From Candidatus Tayloriibacteriota bacterium (lineage in GTDB: Bacteria; Patescibacteriota; Minisyncoccia; Phycocordibacterales; UBA11359), in assembly GCA_003455555.1 (NCBI GenBank), contig DMQX01000097.1, positions 1 to 6,987 on the forward strand: a DNA stretch of 6,987 nucleotides. The letters are read 5' to 3'. Made by a program: the position numbers and the translations under genes. Positions 1 to 4,988 of the stretch are shown piece after piece (the first letter of the stretch is position 1; every line of letters starts with the position of its first letter). The notes below the pieces were generated by a model that saw nothing but the letters and a program-made list of their open reading frames with translations, did not search any database and was not told the origin of the DNA.

Positions 1-526
1 TCGTGTGACTCATTTTTTTAAAACTATTCAAAAACATTTCTCTGTGAAAATCAACAAGTGACTGGCCCCATTTGGTCTTGATCGTGTTTAAAGGTTTGTT
101 GTTACTTTCATTAAAATCAATAATAATTTTGGTGTCAAAAAGCTGTTCCTTATTCTTATTTACACCCTTATGCAAGAAAAGTCTACCCAGAGAATATTTC
201 CAATAGTTTCTGTTTGTAAATTTATCGGCTGTATATTCAAAAATAACCGGGTGTAATTCATCCAAGCCATCAGCCGCAATCATAAACCTCCTAATTTCAT
301 AATTTGGGGTCGCAACATGCCTGAACAAAACCATACTTTTCTGATTCTTGATAGACTCGGGTATATTGTCTAACAAACTTTTATCCACTAAAGAACACAG
401 GTTGTGGTCATTTCCTCTTTTTTTTAGTTCGGCAATAGCTTCATTGATAGGGGTGTAGACAAAATCGTTAAATTTTTGCCTATCGGAAATCAGTTCGTCT
501 ACCAGTTTTTTTGTCTCTTCATCCAT
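1..526 (-). CDS. Unrecognised protein, partial (C-terminus beyond window edge)
   Basis: Reading the minus strand from the ATG at 526-524 gives 175 uninterrupted codons to the window edge, so the 3' end is missing. An in-frame TAA two codons upstream of the ATG means the start cannot lie further upstream. A GGAG lies about 12 bases before the ATG, rather far for a good Shine-Dalgarno. The visible protein is soluble-looking: a charged helical N-terminus (MDEETKKLVDELISDRQKF), then alternating strand-like stretches such as VLFRHVATPNYEIRRFMIA (about 66-84), HPVIFEYTADKF (92-103) and KIIIDFNES (133-141). There is no signal peptide or membrane segment. I do not recognise the family and assign no function. 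The stretch is visibly more AT-rich than the genes to its right. The uninterrupted frame and plausible protein composition make a real gene likely. Confidence 0.75.
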   Translation of the reverse strand, partial: MDEETKKLVDELISDRQKFNDFVYTPINEAIAELKKRGNDHNLCSLVDKSLLDNIPESIKNQKSMVLFRHVATPNYEIRRFMIAADGLDELHPVIFEYTADKFTNRNYWKYSLGRLFLHKGVNKNKEQLFDTKIIIDFNESNNKPLNTIKTKWGQSLVDFHREMFLNSFKKMSHT

Positions 527-565
527 AAATTATAATTTCTCCAACTGTACCACATTTTTCACAAA

Positions 566-598
566 CAAAAAAGCGCACCTGGGTAAGAGATGCGCCTA
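566..598 (-). terminator. Rho-independent terminator of the small membrane-protein gene
   Basis: On the minus strand AGGCGCA (597-591) pairs with TGCGCTT (577-571), with one G-T wobble, around a 13-base loop, and the stem runs into six T residues (572-567). The TAG stop codon (598-596) of the membrane-protein gene overlaps the foot of the stem, so the terminator begins inside that gene's last codon. It separates this gene from the partial gene at 1-526, which should therefore have its own promoter. Confidence 0.75.
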
Positions 599-1174
599 GG
601 ATTTGATTAAATGGTGCCAACCAAACTTGATGATTTCGATAAACACCACGTTACGGGCAATCCAATACCCGTTACTAAAAACCAAACTCGCACAGAATAC
701 GAACCAATCTTTCTTACGTAGGCCATTGAAACGACCGTGACGCAAGAAGACTGTTGTAATGAACGGGTCCTGGACGATATTCAGAGTGACAAACGCAAGT
801 AGATCACTCTTCTTGATTGCCCAAAGGACAAGCAGGAACGTCTTCGAAAACGGATAGCTGACGATCCTGAGAGGAAATAGAAGGATGCTTTTCTTTAGTT
901 TTGCATCCAGTTTTTCCACCCAACCACCGCCATCCTTCTTGATGTCTTCGACAACGTTAACGCCCAACCAGTCCTTGCCCATCCACTCGTACCACAGCAA
1001 CCAAAGGACGCATTGTAATGATGCCAGAATTGCCATGGTGCCGCCACCGACAACTGCACCCCACTTGAAAATTGCAAGTGGATACAGCAGATCATCGTAG
1101 GCGTAACCATAAATCGTCCAGAAGCCCCAGGCTCCCACGATTTGAGTGAAGCGAGCCCAAAAGCTCGTTTTCAT
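596..1174 (-). CDS. Small integral membrane protein, unknown function (192 aa)
   Basis: The frame is open to 1234, but I choose the ATG at 1174-1172 because AAAGGAG ends six bases before it, an ideal Shine-Dalgarno. The 192-residue product starts MKTSFWARFTQ. Hydrophobic segments lie at about 38-62 (WGAVVGGGTMAILASLQCVL), 97-120 (ILLFPLRIVSYPFSKTFLLV), 125-143 and 156-182. A charged loop at 65-96 (KDWLGVNVVEDIKKDGGGW...KLKK) separates the first from the rest. Lys/Arg patches (KK at 121-122, RKK at 153-155) flank the later segments, and there is no cleavable signal peptide. The DPFITTVFLRHGRFNGLRKKDW stretch recalls orphan membrane proteins of Patescibacteria, but that is memory, not a search. 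It is a self-contained unit with a strong promoter, good ribosome binding site and intrinsic terminator, unlike its neighbours. No function can be assigned. Confidence 0.8.
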   Translation of the reverse strand: MKTSFWARFTQIVGAWGFWTIYGYAYDDLLYPLAIFKWGAVVGGGTMAILASLQCVLWLLWYEWMGKDWLGVNVVEDIKKDGGGWVEKLDAKLKKSILLFPLRIVSYPFSKTFLLVLWAIKKSDLLAFVTLNIVQDPFITTVFLRHGRFNGLRKKDWFVFCASLVFSNGYWIARNVVFIEIIKFGWHHLIKS

Positions 1175-1180
1175 GGGAGT

Positions 1181-1187
1181 CTCCTTT
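1181..1187 (-). promoter_or_regulatory. Strong Shine-Dalgarno that fixes the start of the membrane-protein gene
   Basis: AAAGGAG on the minus strand, six bases before the ATG at 1174. It argues against the longer upstream start at 1234, which would add 20 residues not resembling the rest of the protein. This is the only textbook Shine-Dalgarno in the window. Confidence 0.85.
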
Positions 1188-1249
1188 CTAGAGAGAGGTC
1201 TTTGAACCGTCTTTGCCAACGTGACAAAGAACAAAACTTAACAAACTAC

Positions 1250-1278
1250 ATGATAGCACAGTTGAGCTGAAAAGTCAA
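1250..1278 (-). promoter_or_regulatory. Sigma70-type promoter of the membrane-protein gene
   Basis: On the minus strand TTGACT (1278-1273) is followed after exactly 17 bases by TATCAT (1255-1250). A TG one base upstream of the -10 gives an extended -10. Transcription would start near 1243, leaving a leader of about 70 bases before the ATG at 1174. This is the strongest-looking promoter in the window. Confidence 0.75.
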
Positions 1279-1305
1279 TATATCGGCCTAAAATGGACTC
1301 AACCC

Positions 1306-1334
1306 TTGACTTCCCTCTCATGTTGTTGTAGCCT
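1306..1334 (+). promoter_or_regulatory. Probable promoter of the TrmB-like regulator gene
   Basis: TTGACT (1306-1311) is followed after 17 bases by TAGCCT (1329-1334), a weak -10 that lies in the centre of the inverted repeat at 1321-1341. Transcription would start near 1341, only about six bases before the ATG at 1347, so the mRNA would be nearly leaderless. The -35 is good and the -10 matches the consensus at only three of six positions. Confidence 0.5.
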
Positions 1335-1341
1335 AACAACA
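1321..1341. promoter_or_regulatory. Putative operator copy 1 (TGTTGTT-N7-AACAACA)
   Basis: A perfect 7-bp inverted repeat separated by seven bases, covering the proposed -10 and start site of the TrmB-like gene. The same 7-7-7 pattern recurs at 3002-3022 and 3111-3131. A regulator binding here would block RNA polymerase, which fits autorepression. The dyad is directly visible; the identity of the binding protein is inferred. Confidence 0.65.
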
Positions 1342-1346
1342 ATTTT

Positions 1347-2162
1347 ATGCTTATCGAAAACCTCATGGATTTTGGACTGAGCGAGAAAGATGCGAGGGTT
1401 TACCTTGCTCTACTTGAATTAGAAGTTGCCACAGCCAATGAGACTGCCAAACAAGCCGGCGTTAATCGTAGCTCGACCTATGTGGTGCTGGAATCTCTTA
1501 AAAAGCGTGGTTTTGTGCACATGTCTGCTGACAAGAACATCAAACATTATGTCGCCACCTCGCCGGAACTGCTTCTACAGTTGGCCAAAAAACGAGTTGA
1601 GAAACAAGATGGGGTGATCACTATGTTGGAAAACATCATGCCTGACCTCAAGGCTTTGAATAAAGGTACCAAGCATAAGCCAAAAGTTTTCGTTTACGAG
1701 GGCCGAAATAACGTGGAAGCGCTGTACTATAAGGAGCTGTCAGCTCTGAAGCCCGGCTCTAATTTTAAGTCTTATGAAGATATGGCCGAAATAGACAAAT
1801 ACATGCCCGGCTTTATCGAAAAAGATAGTATCGAAAGGAAGAAGAAACATGTCCTGCTGTACTCGATTAATCCAAACACTGTCGCGAATCAAGAGATAAT
1901 GAAGAAGTATAAATATTTGGGTTCTGAGGAAATAAATCAGCTGATACCCGTCGAAAATTTTAATTTCTCCAAAACACCAATCAGTCTGGCAATCTATGAG
2001 GACGGGGTCTCCTTCTATGGTTTGCAAGAATCTTTTGCCATTGTTATAAAACAAAAAGAGATCGCCGACACGATCCGAAATATTTTTAACTTGGCTTGGG
2101 AAGAATCAAAGAGATTGAATCAGTATAAGGTCCCTGGGCGTGATAAGATATTAACTAAGTAA
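1347..2162 (+). CDS. TrmB-family winged-helix transcriptional regulator (271 aa)
   Basis: Residues 1-70 form a TrmB-type winged helix-turn-helix: LMDFGLSEKDARVYLALLEL (helix 1), then ANETAKQAGVNRSSTYVVLE as the helix-turn-helix, where NRSSTY begins the recognition helix, then LKKRGFVHM and IKHYVA as the wing. Residues 73-105 are a likely coiled-coil dimerisation helix. Residues 113-255 (KVFVYEGRNNVEALYYKEL... to FAIVIKQKEIADTIRNIFNLAW) match the TrmB C-terminal, PLD-like sensor domain. TrmB proteins usually repress or activate sugar or other metabolic genes in response to a small ligand; the ligand here is unknown. There is no Shine-Dalgarno before the ATG and the promoter -10 is only 12 bases upstream. 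A 7-7-7 inverted repeat overlaps the promoter and recurs twice near 3000-3130, suggesting self-regulation plus control of neighbouring genes. Length is normal for the family. Confidence 0.9.
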   Translation: MLIENLMDFGLSEKDARVYLALLELEVATANETAKQAGVNRSSTYVVLESLKKRGFVHMSADKNIKHYVATSPELLLQLAKKRVEKQDGVITMLENIMPDLKALNKGTKHKPKVFVYEGRNNVEALYYKELSALKPGSNFKSYEDMAEIDKYMPGFIEKDSIERKKKHVLLYSINPNTVANQEIMKKYKYLGSEEINQLIPVENFNFSKTPISLAIYEDGVSFYGLQESFAIVIKQKEIADTIRNIFNLAWEESKRLNQYKVPGRDKILTK

Positions 2163-2176
2163 ACGCAATTTTACTT
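2157..2176. terminator. AT-rich hairpin between convergent genes
   Basis: AAGTAAA (2157-2163) pairs perfectly with TTTACTT (2170-2176) around the loop CGCAAT. It spans the stop codon of the TrmB-like gene (2160-2162) and ends at the stop of the opposing hydrolase gene (2179-2177). It could serve both strands, but the stem has only one G-C pair and there is no long T tract, so termination is uncertain. Confidence 0.35.
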
Positions 2177-2665
2177 TTAAAGCTCCTCTCCGATAAGTTG
2201 AATATACTCTGAACTCAGTTGGTGACAAGCTTTCGGCACAACCTTGAACTCGGCGCAATGTCTGCGCAAACTGTCGAGCGAAGAATCCAGTTCCCTCTCA
2301 CCATAAAAATAGGTGGCATTTACGCCACCGTATTTGAATTTCTTGCAATCGGTTGACAGAGCTTTGCCGAGAATATTCAAACTCGGTCTTGAAAGGTCTA
2401 AAACTGGAGTCATTGAGGCTAGGATCAGCTTTCGGTGCGGATAGCGCTGACCGACCATACAGGCCAGGATTGCACCCATGGAAAAACCGAAAACTACATC
2501 ATTCTCGGTAACTGGAAAGATCTGTCCAGAAAGTGCTTCGTCCCACTCGGGATTAACTTTCATGACATTGTAACCCTTGAAGCGAGCAATCTCGGCCAAC
2601 CTTTGGTATGGTGCCCGGCCGGTAGTGTCACACCAGCCGGCAATAATATAAAAATTGCCTTTCAC
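2177..2665 (-). CDS. Small alpha/beta-hydrolase-fold protein (162 aa)
   Basis: The product starts at a GTG (2665-2663), the first start codon in the frame. The protein begins with a strand NFYIIAGW, typical of strand 1 of the fold. The nucleophile elbow is GFSMG at 60-64, with Ser62 preceded by the strand NDVVF. The likely catalytic His is His148 (KACHQLSSEY), and an acidic residue in YGERELDSS (123-127) could complete the triad. There is no signal peptide, so it should be cytosolic. At 162 residues it is shorter than typical 200-300-residue alpha/beta hydrolases, with little or no cap domain, like small single-domain esterase-like members. The substrate cannot be told. It lies 32 bases downstream of the oxidoreductase fragment on the same strand, but a terminator sits between them. 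No Shine-Dalgarno or convincing promoter is visible, so it may depend on read-through. Confidence 0.8.
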   Translation of the reverse strand: MKGNFYIIAGWCDTTGRAPYQRLAEIARFKGYNVMKVNPEWDEALSGQIFPVTENDVVFGFSMGAILACMVGQRYPHRKLILASMTPVLDLSRPSLNILGKALSTDCKKFKYGGVNATYFYGERELDSSLDSLRRHCAEFKVVPKACHQLSSEYIQLIGEEL

Positions 2666-2683
2666 AAAATTTTCAGAAATTGG

Positions 2684-2712
2684 GCAAAAAAATAAGCCTA
2701 AACGGCTTTTTT
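2684..2712. terminator. Bidirectional intrinsic terminator at the end of the oxidoreductase fragment
   Basis: AAGCC (2694-2698) pairs with GGCTT (2704-2708) around a five-base loop. On the plus strand the stem runs into TTTT, and on the minus strand GGCTT is followed by A and seven T residues. The last codons (Lys-Lys-Ala-Val) and the TAG stop of the minus-strand oxidoreductase fragment are formed by the terminator sequence itself. Confidence 0.65.
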
Positions 2713-2940
2713 AATAGATATTATTGCGAAATCGATTTCTTCATTTTCCAATAGGTCATCATAGGTCCGATACCCGTTGACCATATAGGCCTCACAGGTC
2801 CGCTTGAGCTGGTCGCCATCAATATCGCAGACGGCCACCAGTTTCAACACTTGTGAATAGAAAATTTCCGGCAAAAAACGTTTGGCCAAAGCGCCGCTGA
2901 CGCCGACCAAAGCTACTTTTATTTTTCCTGCATGAGCCAT
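2698..2940 (-). CDS. Gfo/Idh/MocA-family oxidoreductase, N-terminal fragment (80 aa, probable remnant)
   Basis: Residues 7-76 read as the first half of a Gfo/Idh/MocA Rossmann fold: strand KVALVGVSG with the glycine loop at 13-19 (GVSGALA in place of the usual GxGxxA/G), helix with FLP, second strand LKLVAVCDID with Asp39 placed to bind the NAD(P) ribose, then YRTYDDLLENEEIDFAIISI, which matches the family's Y-x-D-x-x-x-L-L...D-x-x-x-I-A/S segment. Intact members have about 330 residues: the P-x-x-x-H segment, the E-K-P motif and the whole C-terminal domain are absent. The frame ends in Lys-Lys-Ala-Val-stop, encoded by a terminator hairpin. No continuation is found in the other frames before the next gene, so a simple frameshift does not explain it. 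Catalysis is not expected. It still has a good promoter and an operator-like dyad upstream, so the fragment may be transcribed. No Shine-Dalgarno is visible. Confidence 0.65.
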   Translation of the reverse strand: MAHAGKIKVALVGVSGALAKRFLPEIFYSQVLKLVAVCDIDGDQLKRTCEAYMVNGYRTYDDLLENEEIDFAIISIKKAV

Positions 2941-3001
2941 ATAGAATTTTGGATAATTAATAAGACTTAGTGCGTGGAGAAAAGACTAGTACTCGACAGA
3001 T

Positions 3002-3022
3002 TGTTGTCAAAGTTTAACAACT
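3002..3022. promoter_or_regulatory. Putative operator copy 2 (TGTTGTC-N7-AACAACT)
   Basis: Same 7-7-7 inverted repeat as at 1321-1341; the spacer AAAGTTT is itself nearly symmetrical. It begins immediately downstream of the -10 box at 3029-3024 and covers the expected start site near 3017, a classical repressor position for the minus-strand gene at 2940. Confidence 0.6.
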
Positions 3023-3033
3023 TATTATACAAT
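3004..3033 (+). promoter_or_regulatory. Possible plus-strand promoter, antisense to the ABC gene
   Basis: TTGTCA (3004-3009) is followed after 18 bases by TACAAT (3028-3033). No plus-strand gene lies downstream; a transcript would run through 3040-3149 and then antisense to the 3' end of the ABC exporter. It overlaps the opposing minus-strand promoter, so only one may be real. Confidence 0.25.
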
Positions 3034-3078
3034 AAGAATTACGGAACGTAAATATAAGCCTAGGGGGAATATGCCCTA
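3021..3078. repeat. Cluster of three short inverted repeats
   Basis: CTTATT-ATAC-AATAAG (3021-3036), TTACG-GAA-CGTAA (3039-3051) and TAGGG-N8-CCCTA (3061-3078) follow each other directly. The first overlaps the -10 boxes on both strands. None is followed by a T tract, so they are not convincing terminators; they could be protein-binding sites or RNA hairpins. Together with the two operator-like dyads they fill most of the 209-base gap at 2941-3149, in which I see no gene. Confidence 0.35.
3024..3052 (-). promoter_or_regulatory. Probable promoter of the oxidoreductase fragment
   Basis: On the minus strand TTTACG (3052-3047) is followed after exactly 17 bases by a perfect TATAAT (3029-3024). 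The start would be near 3017, inside operator copy 2, giving a leader of about 77 bases to the ATG at 2940. Confidence 0.55.
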
Positions 3079-3110
3079 AACTGTGCAAAAATAGCAGTAA
3101 ATCAATTGCC

Positions 3111-3131
3111 TGTTGTCGCTATCCAACAACA
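3111..3131. promoter_or_regulatory. Putative operator copy 3 (TGTTGTC-N7-AACAACA)
   Basis: Third copy of the 7-7-7 inverted repeat, with 6 of 7 positions symmetrical. Its centre is 109 bp from the centre of copy 2. It lies 18 bases beyond the ABC exporter's stop codon and I see no convincing promoter over it, so an auxiliary site for cooperative binding or looping is a reasonable guess. Confidence 0.5.
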
Positions 3132-3149
3132 AAATCGCCTCAGTATCAC

Positions 3150-4937
3150 TTAATGTAGCCCGACTTGGTATTCGTAAAGTTTTTGGTAGACACCGCCTTT
3201 TTTGGCGATTAATTGCTTGTGGGTGCCGGTTTCAACAATTCGGCCATTTTCAAAAACTAGAATTTTATTGGCTTTGCGCACAGTTGATAAACGATGTGCA
3301 ATTATAAAAGTTGTTCGCCCAGTCATAAGTTTCTCCAGCGCCTCCGTCACATTTTTCTCGGTTTGAGCGTCCAGAGCACTGGTTGGCTCATCCAGAATAA
3401 GGATTGCGGGCTTGCGGAGCATTGCTCGGGCAATTGCTACGCGCTGTTTTTGGCCGACGGACAACTTGATGCCTCGGTCACCCACCAATGTATTGTATCC
3501 TTCAGGCAAATTCGAAATAAATTTCTCTATATGCGCTTCTCTGGCCACATTGGCAAGCTCCGCATCAGTCACGTTAAAAGTTCCGTAACAGATATTTACC
3601 CGCAAAGTATCATTGAACAAAGCGACCTCCTGAGGCACGACCCCGATATGGCGACGCAAAGTTTTCAAATTCATCGAACGCGTATCAACGCCGTCAACAA
3701 GTACTTGACCTTCCGTCGGAAAATAATAACCTGAAATCAGCGAGATAGCGGTACTTTTGCCCACGCCCGACTCGCCCACCATCGCAACAACTTCTCCTGG
3801 CTGGACTTCAAAATCTATACCAAACAAGACATCAGGTTGGTCCGCCCCATATTTAAAGAACACATTATCAAATTTCACCTCACCAGCGATTTTCTCAAAC
3901 CTCGAGGCGTTTTCCGGAACATATATTTCGGGTTTTTGCTCAAAGATCTCTTCGGCATGAGCCGCTGAAATAATACCGTTCTGAATTATTTGCCAACTAT
4001 GTCCAAGCGCAACAAAGGGTCCGAAAAACATCATCGAATAACCGTTCAAAGCCACCAGCTGTCCGACCGTGATCGCTCCAGTCGAAACAAAGTGAACCGA
4101 AAAAATAAAGACTGCCAGCTGCGTCAGGAAGACGATGGTTCTCTGGAAAAAAGAAACATTGCTCCAAACCAGTTCAATTTGCGCCCACAAATTTTTTGAG
4201 TTAACCATAATCGAAGTCCGAACTTTTTGGATCTCATACTCTTCGGCAGCCGCTTGTTTAACGCTGTCGACTTGCTGGATAGAAGAGGCAGCATCGTCCC
4301 AACTATCATTCCAGACACGATGCGCTTTGGAGTCCAGAGCCGCGACCGGCAGCAATATTTTAACTAGCAATGTCACATACAGAATAACTCCAATCAATAG
4401 AATTGCAGCCAAAGTCAGATTAATGCTTGCCGATAATACCAGACCAATCAAGACACTAAGCAGTTGTGGCGCTATATCAGTAATACTGCGCACAATTGTC
4501 GAGATCCGCCAGCCAGCCTGCGATATTTTCTGCATATCTCCATTAATGTGCGTATTTTTGTGATAACTTAGCGGTAAGAGAAATAGATGAATAAAGCCAT
4601 CGGCCTGAATTCTAAAACCCAAATCATTATCAACAATTCGTTTGATCCGATCCATGATCCAATCAATATTGTTGGAAATCAATTGCGTAATCGTCCAAAG
4701 TAGCAGAAAAAAGCCCCACAAGGGCAAGTAACCATAACCATTAACCGTCGTGTGGTTTGAAACGCCGATTAAGGTGTCAAAAAAACGTCCGGTCACATAT
4801 GGCACGAACCCATTCGCAATCGCGGAAATAACACCAAGAAAAATCAGTAGATAAACCTGTTTTTTAAAAGGTTGCAAATGCCGCCAAATGGCCTTTATAC
4901 CTTTTTTTATTTCTTCTTTTTGATTTTTATGAGACAT
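3150..4937 (-). CDS. ABC exporter half-transporter, fused membrane and ATPase domains (595 aa)
   Basis: A complete MsbA/multidrug-type half-transporter. A six-helix membrane domain occupies about 25-320 (clear segments near 28-48, 70-90, 155-172, 175-198, 266-287 and 290-315). The ATPase domain is at 353-590: A-loop Tyr363, Walker A GESGVGKST (388-396), Q-loop Gln436 in VVPQEVALF, signature LSVGQKQR (492-499), Walker B ILILDEP (512-518) with catalytic Glu517, D-loop SALD and H-loop His548 in IIAHRLST. Two copies should form a homodimer in the cytoplasmic membrane, or it could pair with a partner not in this window. The substrate could be a lipid, peptide or drug. The second signature residue is Val instead of the usual Gly (LSVGQ for LSGGQ). 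It starts at an ATG without a Shine-Dalgarno, 51 bases downstream of the MBL-fold gene on the same strand, with an inverted repeat and extended -10 just upstream. Confidence 0.95.
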   Translation of the reverse strand: MSHKNQKEEIKKGIKAIWRHLQPFKKQVYLLIFLGVISAIANGFVPYVTGRFFDTLIGVSNHTTVNGYGYLPLWGFFLLLWTITQLISNNIDWIMDRIKRIVDNDLGFRIQADGFIHLFLLPLSYHKNTHINGDMQKISQAGWRISTIVRSITDIAPQLLSVLIGLVLSASINLTLAAILLIGVILYVTLLVKILLPVAALDSKAHRVWNDSWDDAASSIQQVDSVKQAAAEEYEIQKVRTSIMVNSKNLWAQIELVWSNVSFFQRTIVFLTQLAVFIFSVHFVSTGAITVGQLVALNGYSMMFFGPFVALGHSWQIIQNGIISAAHAEEIFEQKPEIYVPENASRFEKIAGEVKFDNVFFKYGADQPDVLFGIDFEVQPGEVVAMVGESGVGKSTAISLISGYYFPTEGQVLVDGVDTRSMNLKTLRRHIGVVPQEVALFNDTLRVNICYGTFNVTDAELANVAREAHIEKFISNLPEGYNTLVGDRGIKLSVGQKQRVAIARAMLRKPAILILDEPTSALDAQTEKNVTEALEKLMTGRTTFIIAHRLSTVRKANKILVFENGRIVETGTHKQLIAKKGGVYQKLYEYQVGLH

Positions 4938-4943
4938 GATGGC

Positions 4944-4964
4944 TTGTGACTAATCATATCACAA
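4944..4964. promoter_or_regulatory. Inverted repeat TTGTGAC-N7-ATCACAA upstream of the ABC gene, with extended -10
   Basis: A 6-bp perfect dyad (TTGTGA...TCACAA, spacer nine) ending seven bases before the ABC start codon. On the minus strand it contains TGATATGAT, that is TATGAT (4958-4953) with an extended -10 TG; no good -35 is seen. A start near 4946 would give a leader of about nine bases. Total length and geometry equal those of the TGTTGTY dyads but the half-sites differ. Confidence 0.45.
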
Positions 4965-4988
4965 CCGATTTCAACAATTACCTAAAAT

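Noticed and set aside
1152..1171. Hairpin CGAGC-N6-GCTCG followed by TTTT on the plus strand
   Set aside because: It looks like a short terminator but lies within the first codons of the minus-strand membrane-protein gene and no plus-strand gene precedes it. At most it is a weak structure near that gene's start codon.
2435..2695. Plus-strand open frame of 86 codons opposite the alpha/beta hydrolase
   Set aside because: The minus-strand frame carries the GFSMG nucleophile elbow and fold pattern; this frame shows no recognisable features.
2700..2715. Frameshift at the A-run as the cause of the short oxidoreductase gene
   Set aside because: No frame downstream of the run continues the Gfo/Idh/MocA sequence (no P-x-x-x-H or E-K-P motif), so a missing 3' portion fits better than a one-base error.
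3061..3078. TAGGG-N8-CCCTA hairpin as terminator of the ABC exporter gene
   Set aside because: No T tract follows on either strand and it is about 70 bases beyond the stop codon, so I list it only as an inverted repeat.
3294..3734. Plus-strand open frame of 146 codons inside the ABC exporter
   Set aside because: Antisense to the conserved ATPase domain; no ribosome binding site and no family-like sequence. A shadow frame, as are the plus-strand frames at 4135-4563 and 3113-3307.
4945..4963. CRP/FNR binding site upstream of the ABC gene
   Set aside because: The TGTGA and TCACA halves are nine bases apart instead of the six required by the CRP consensus.
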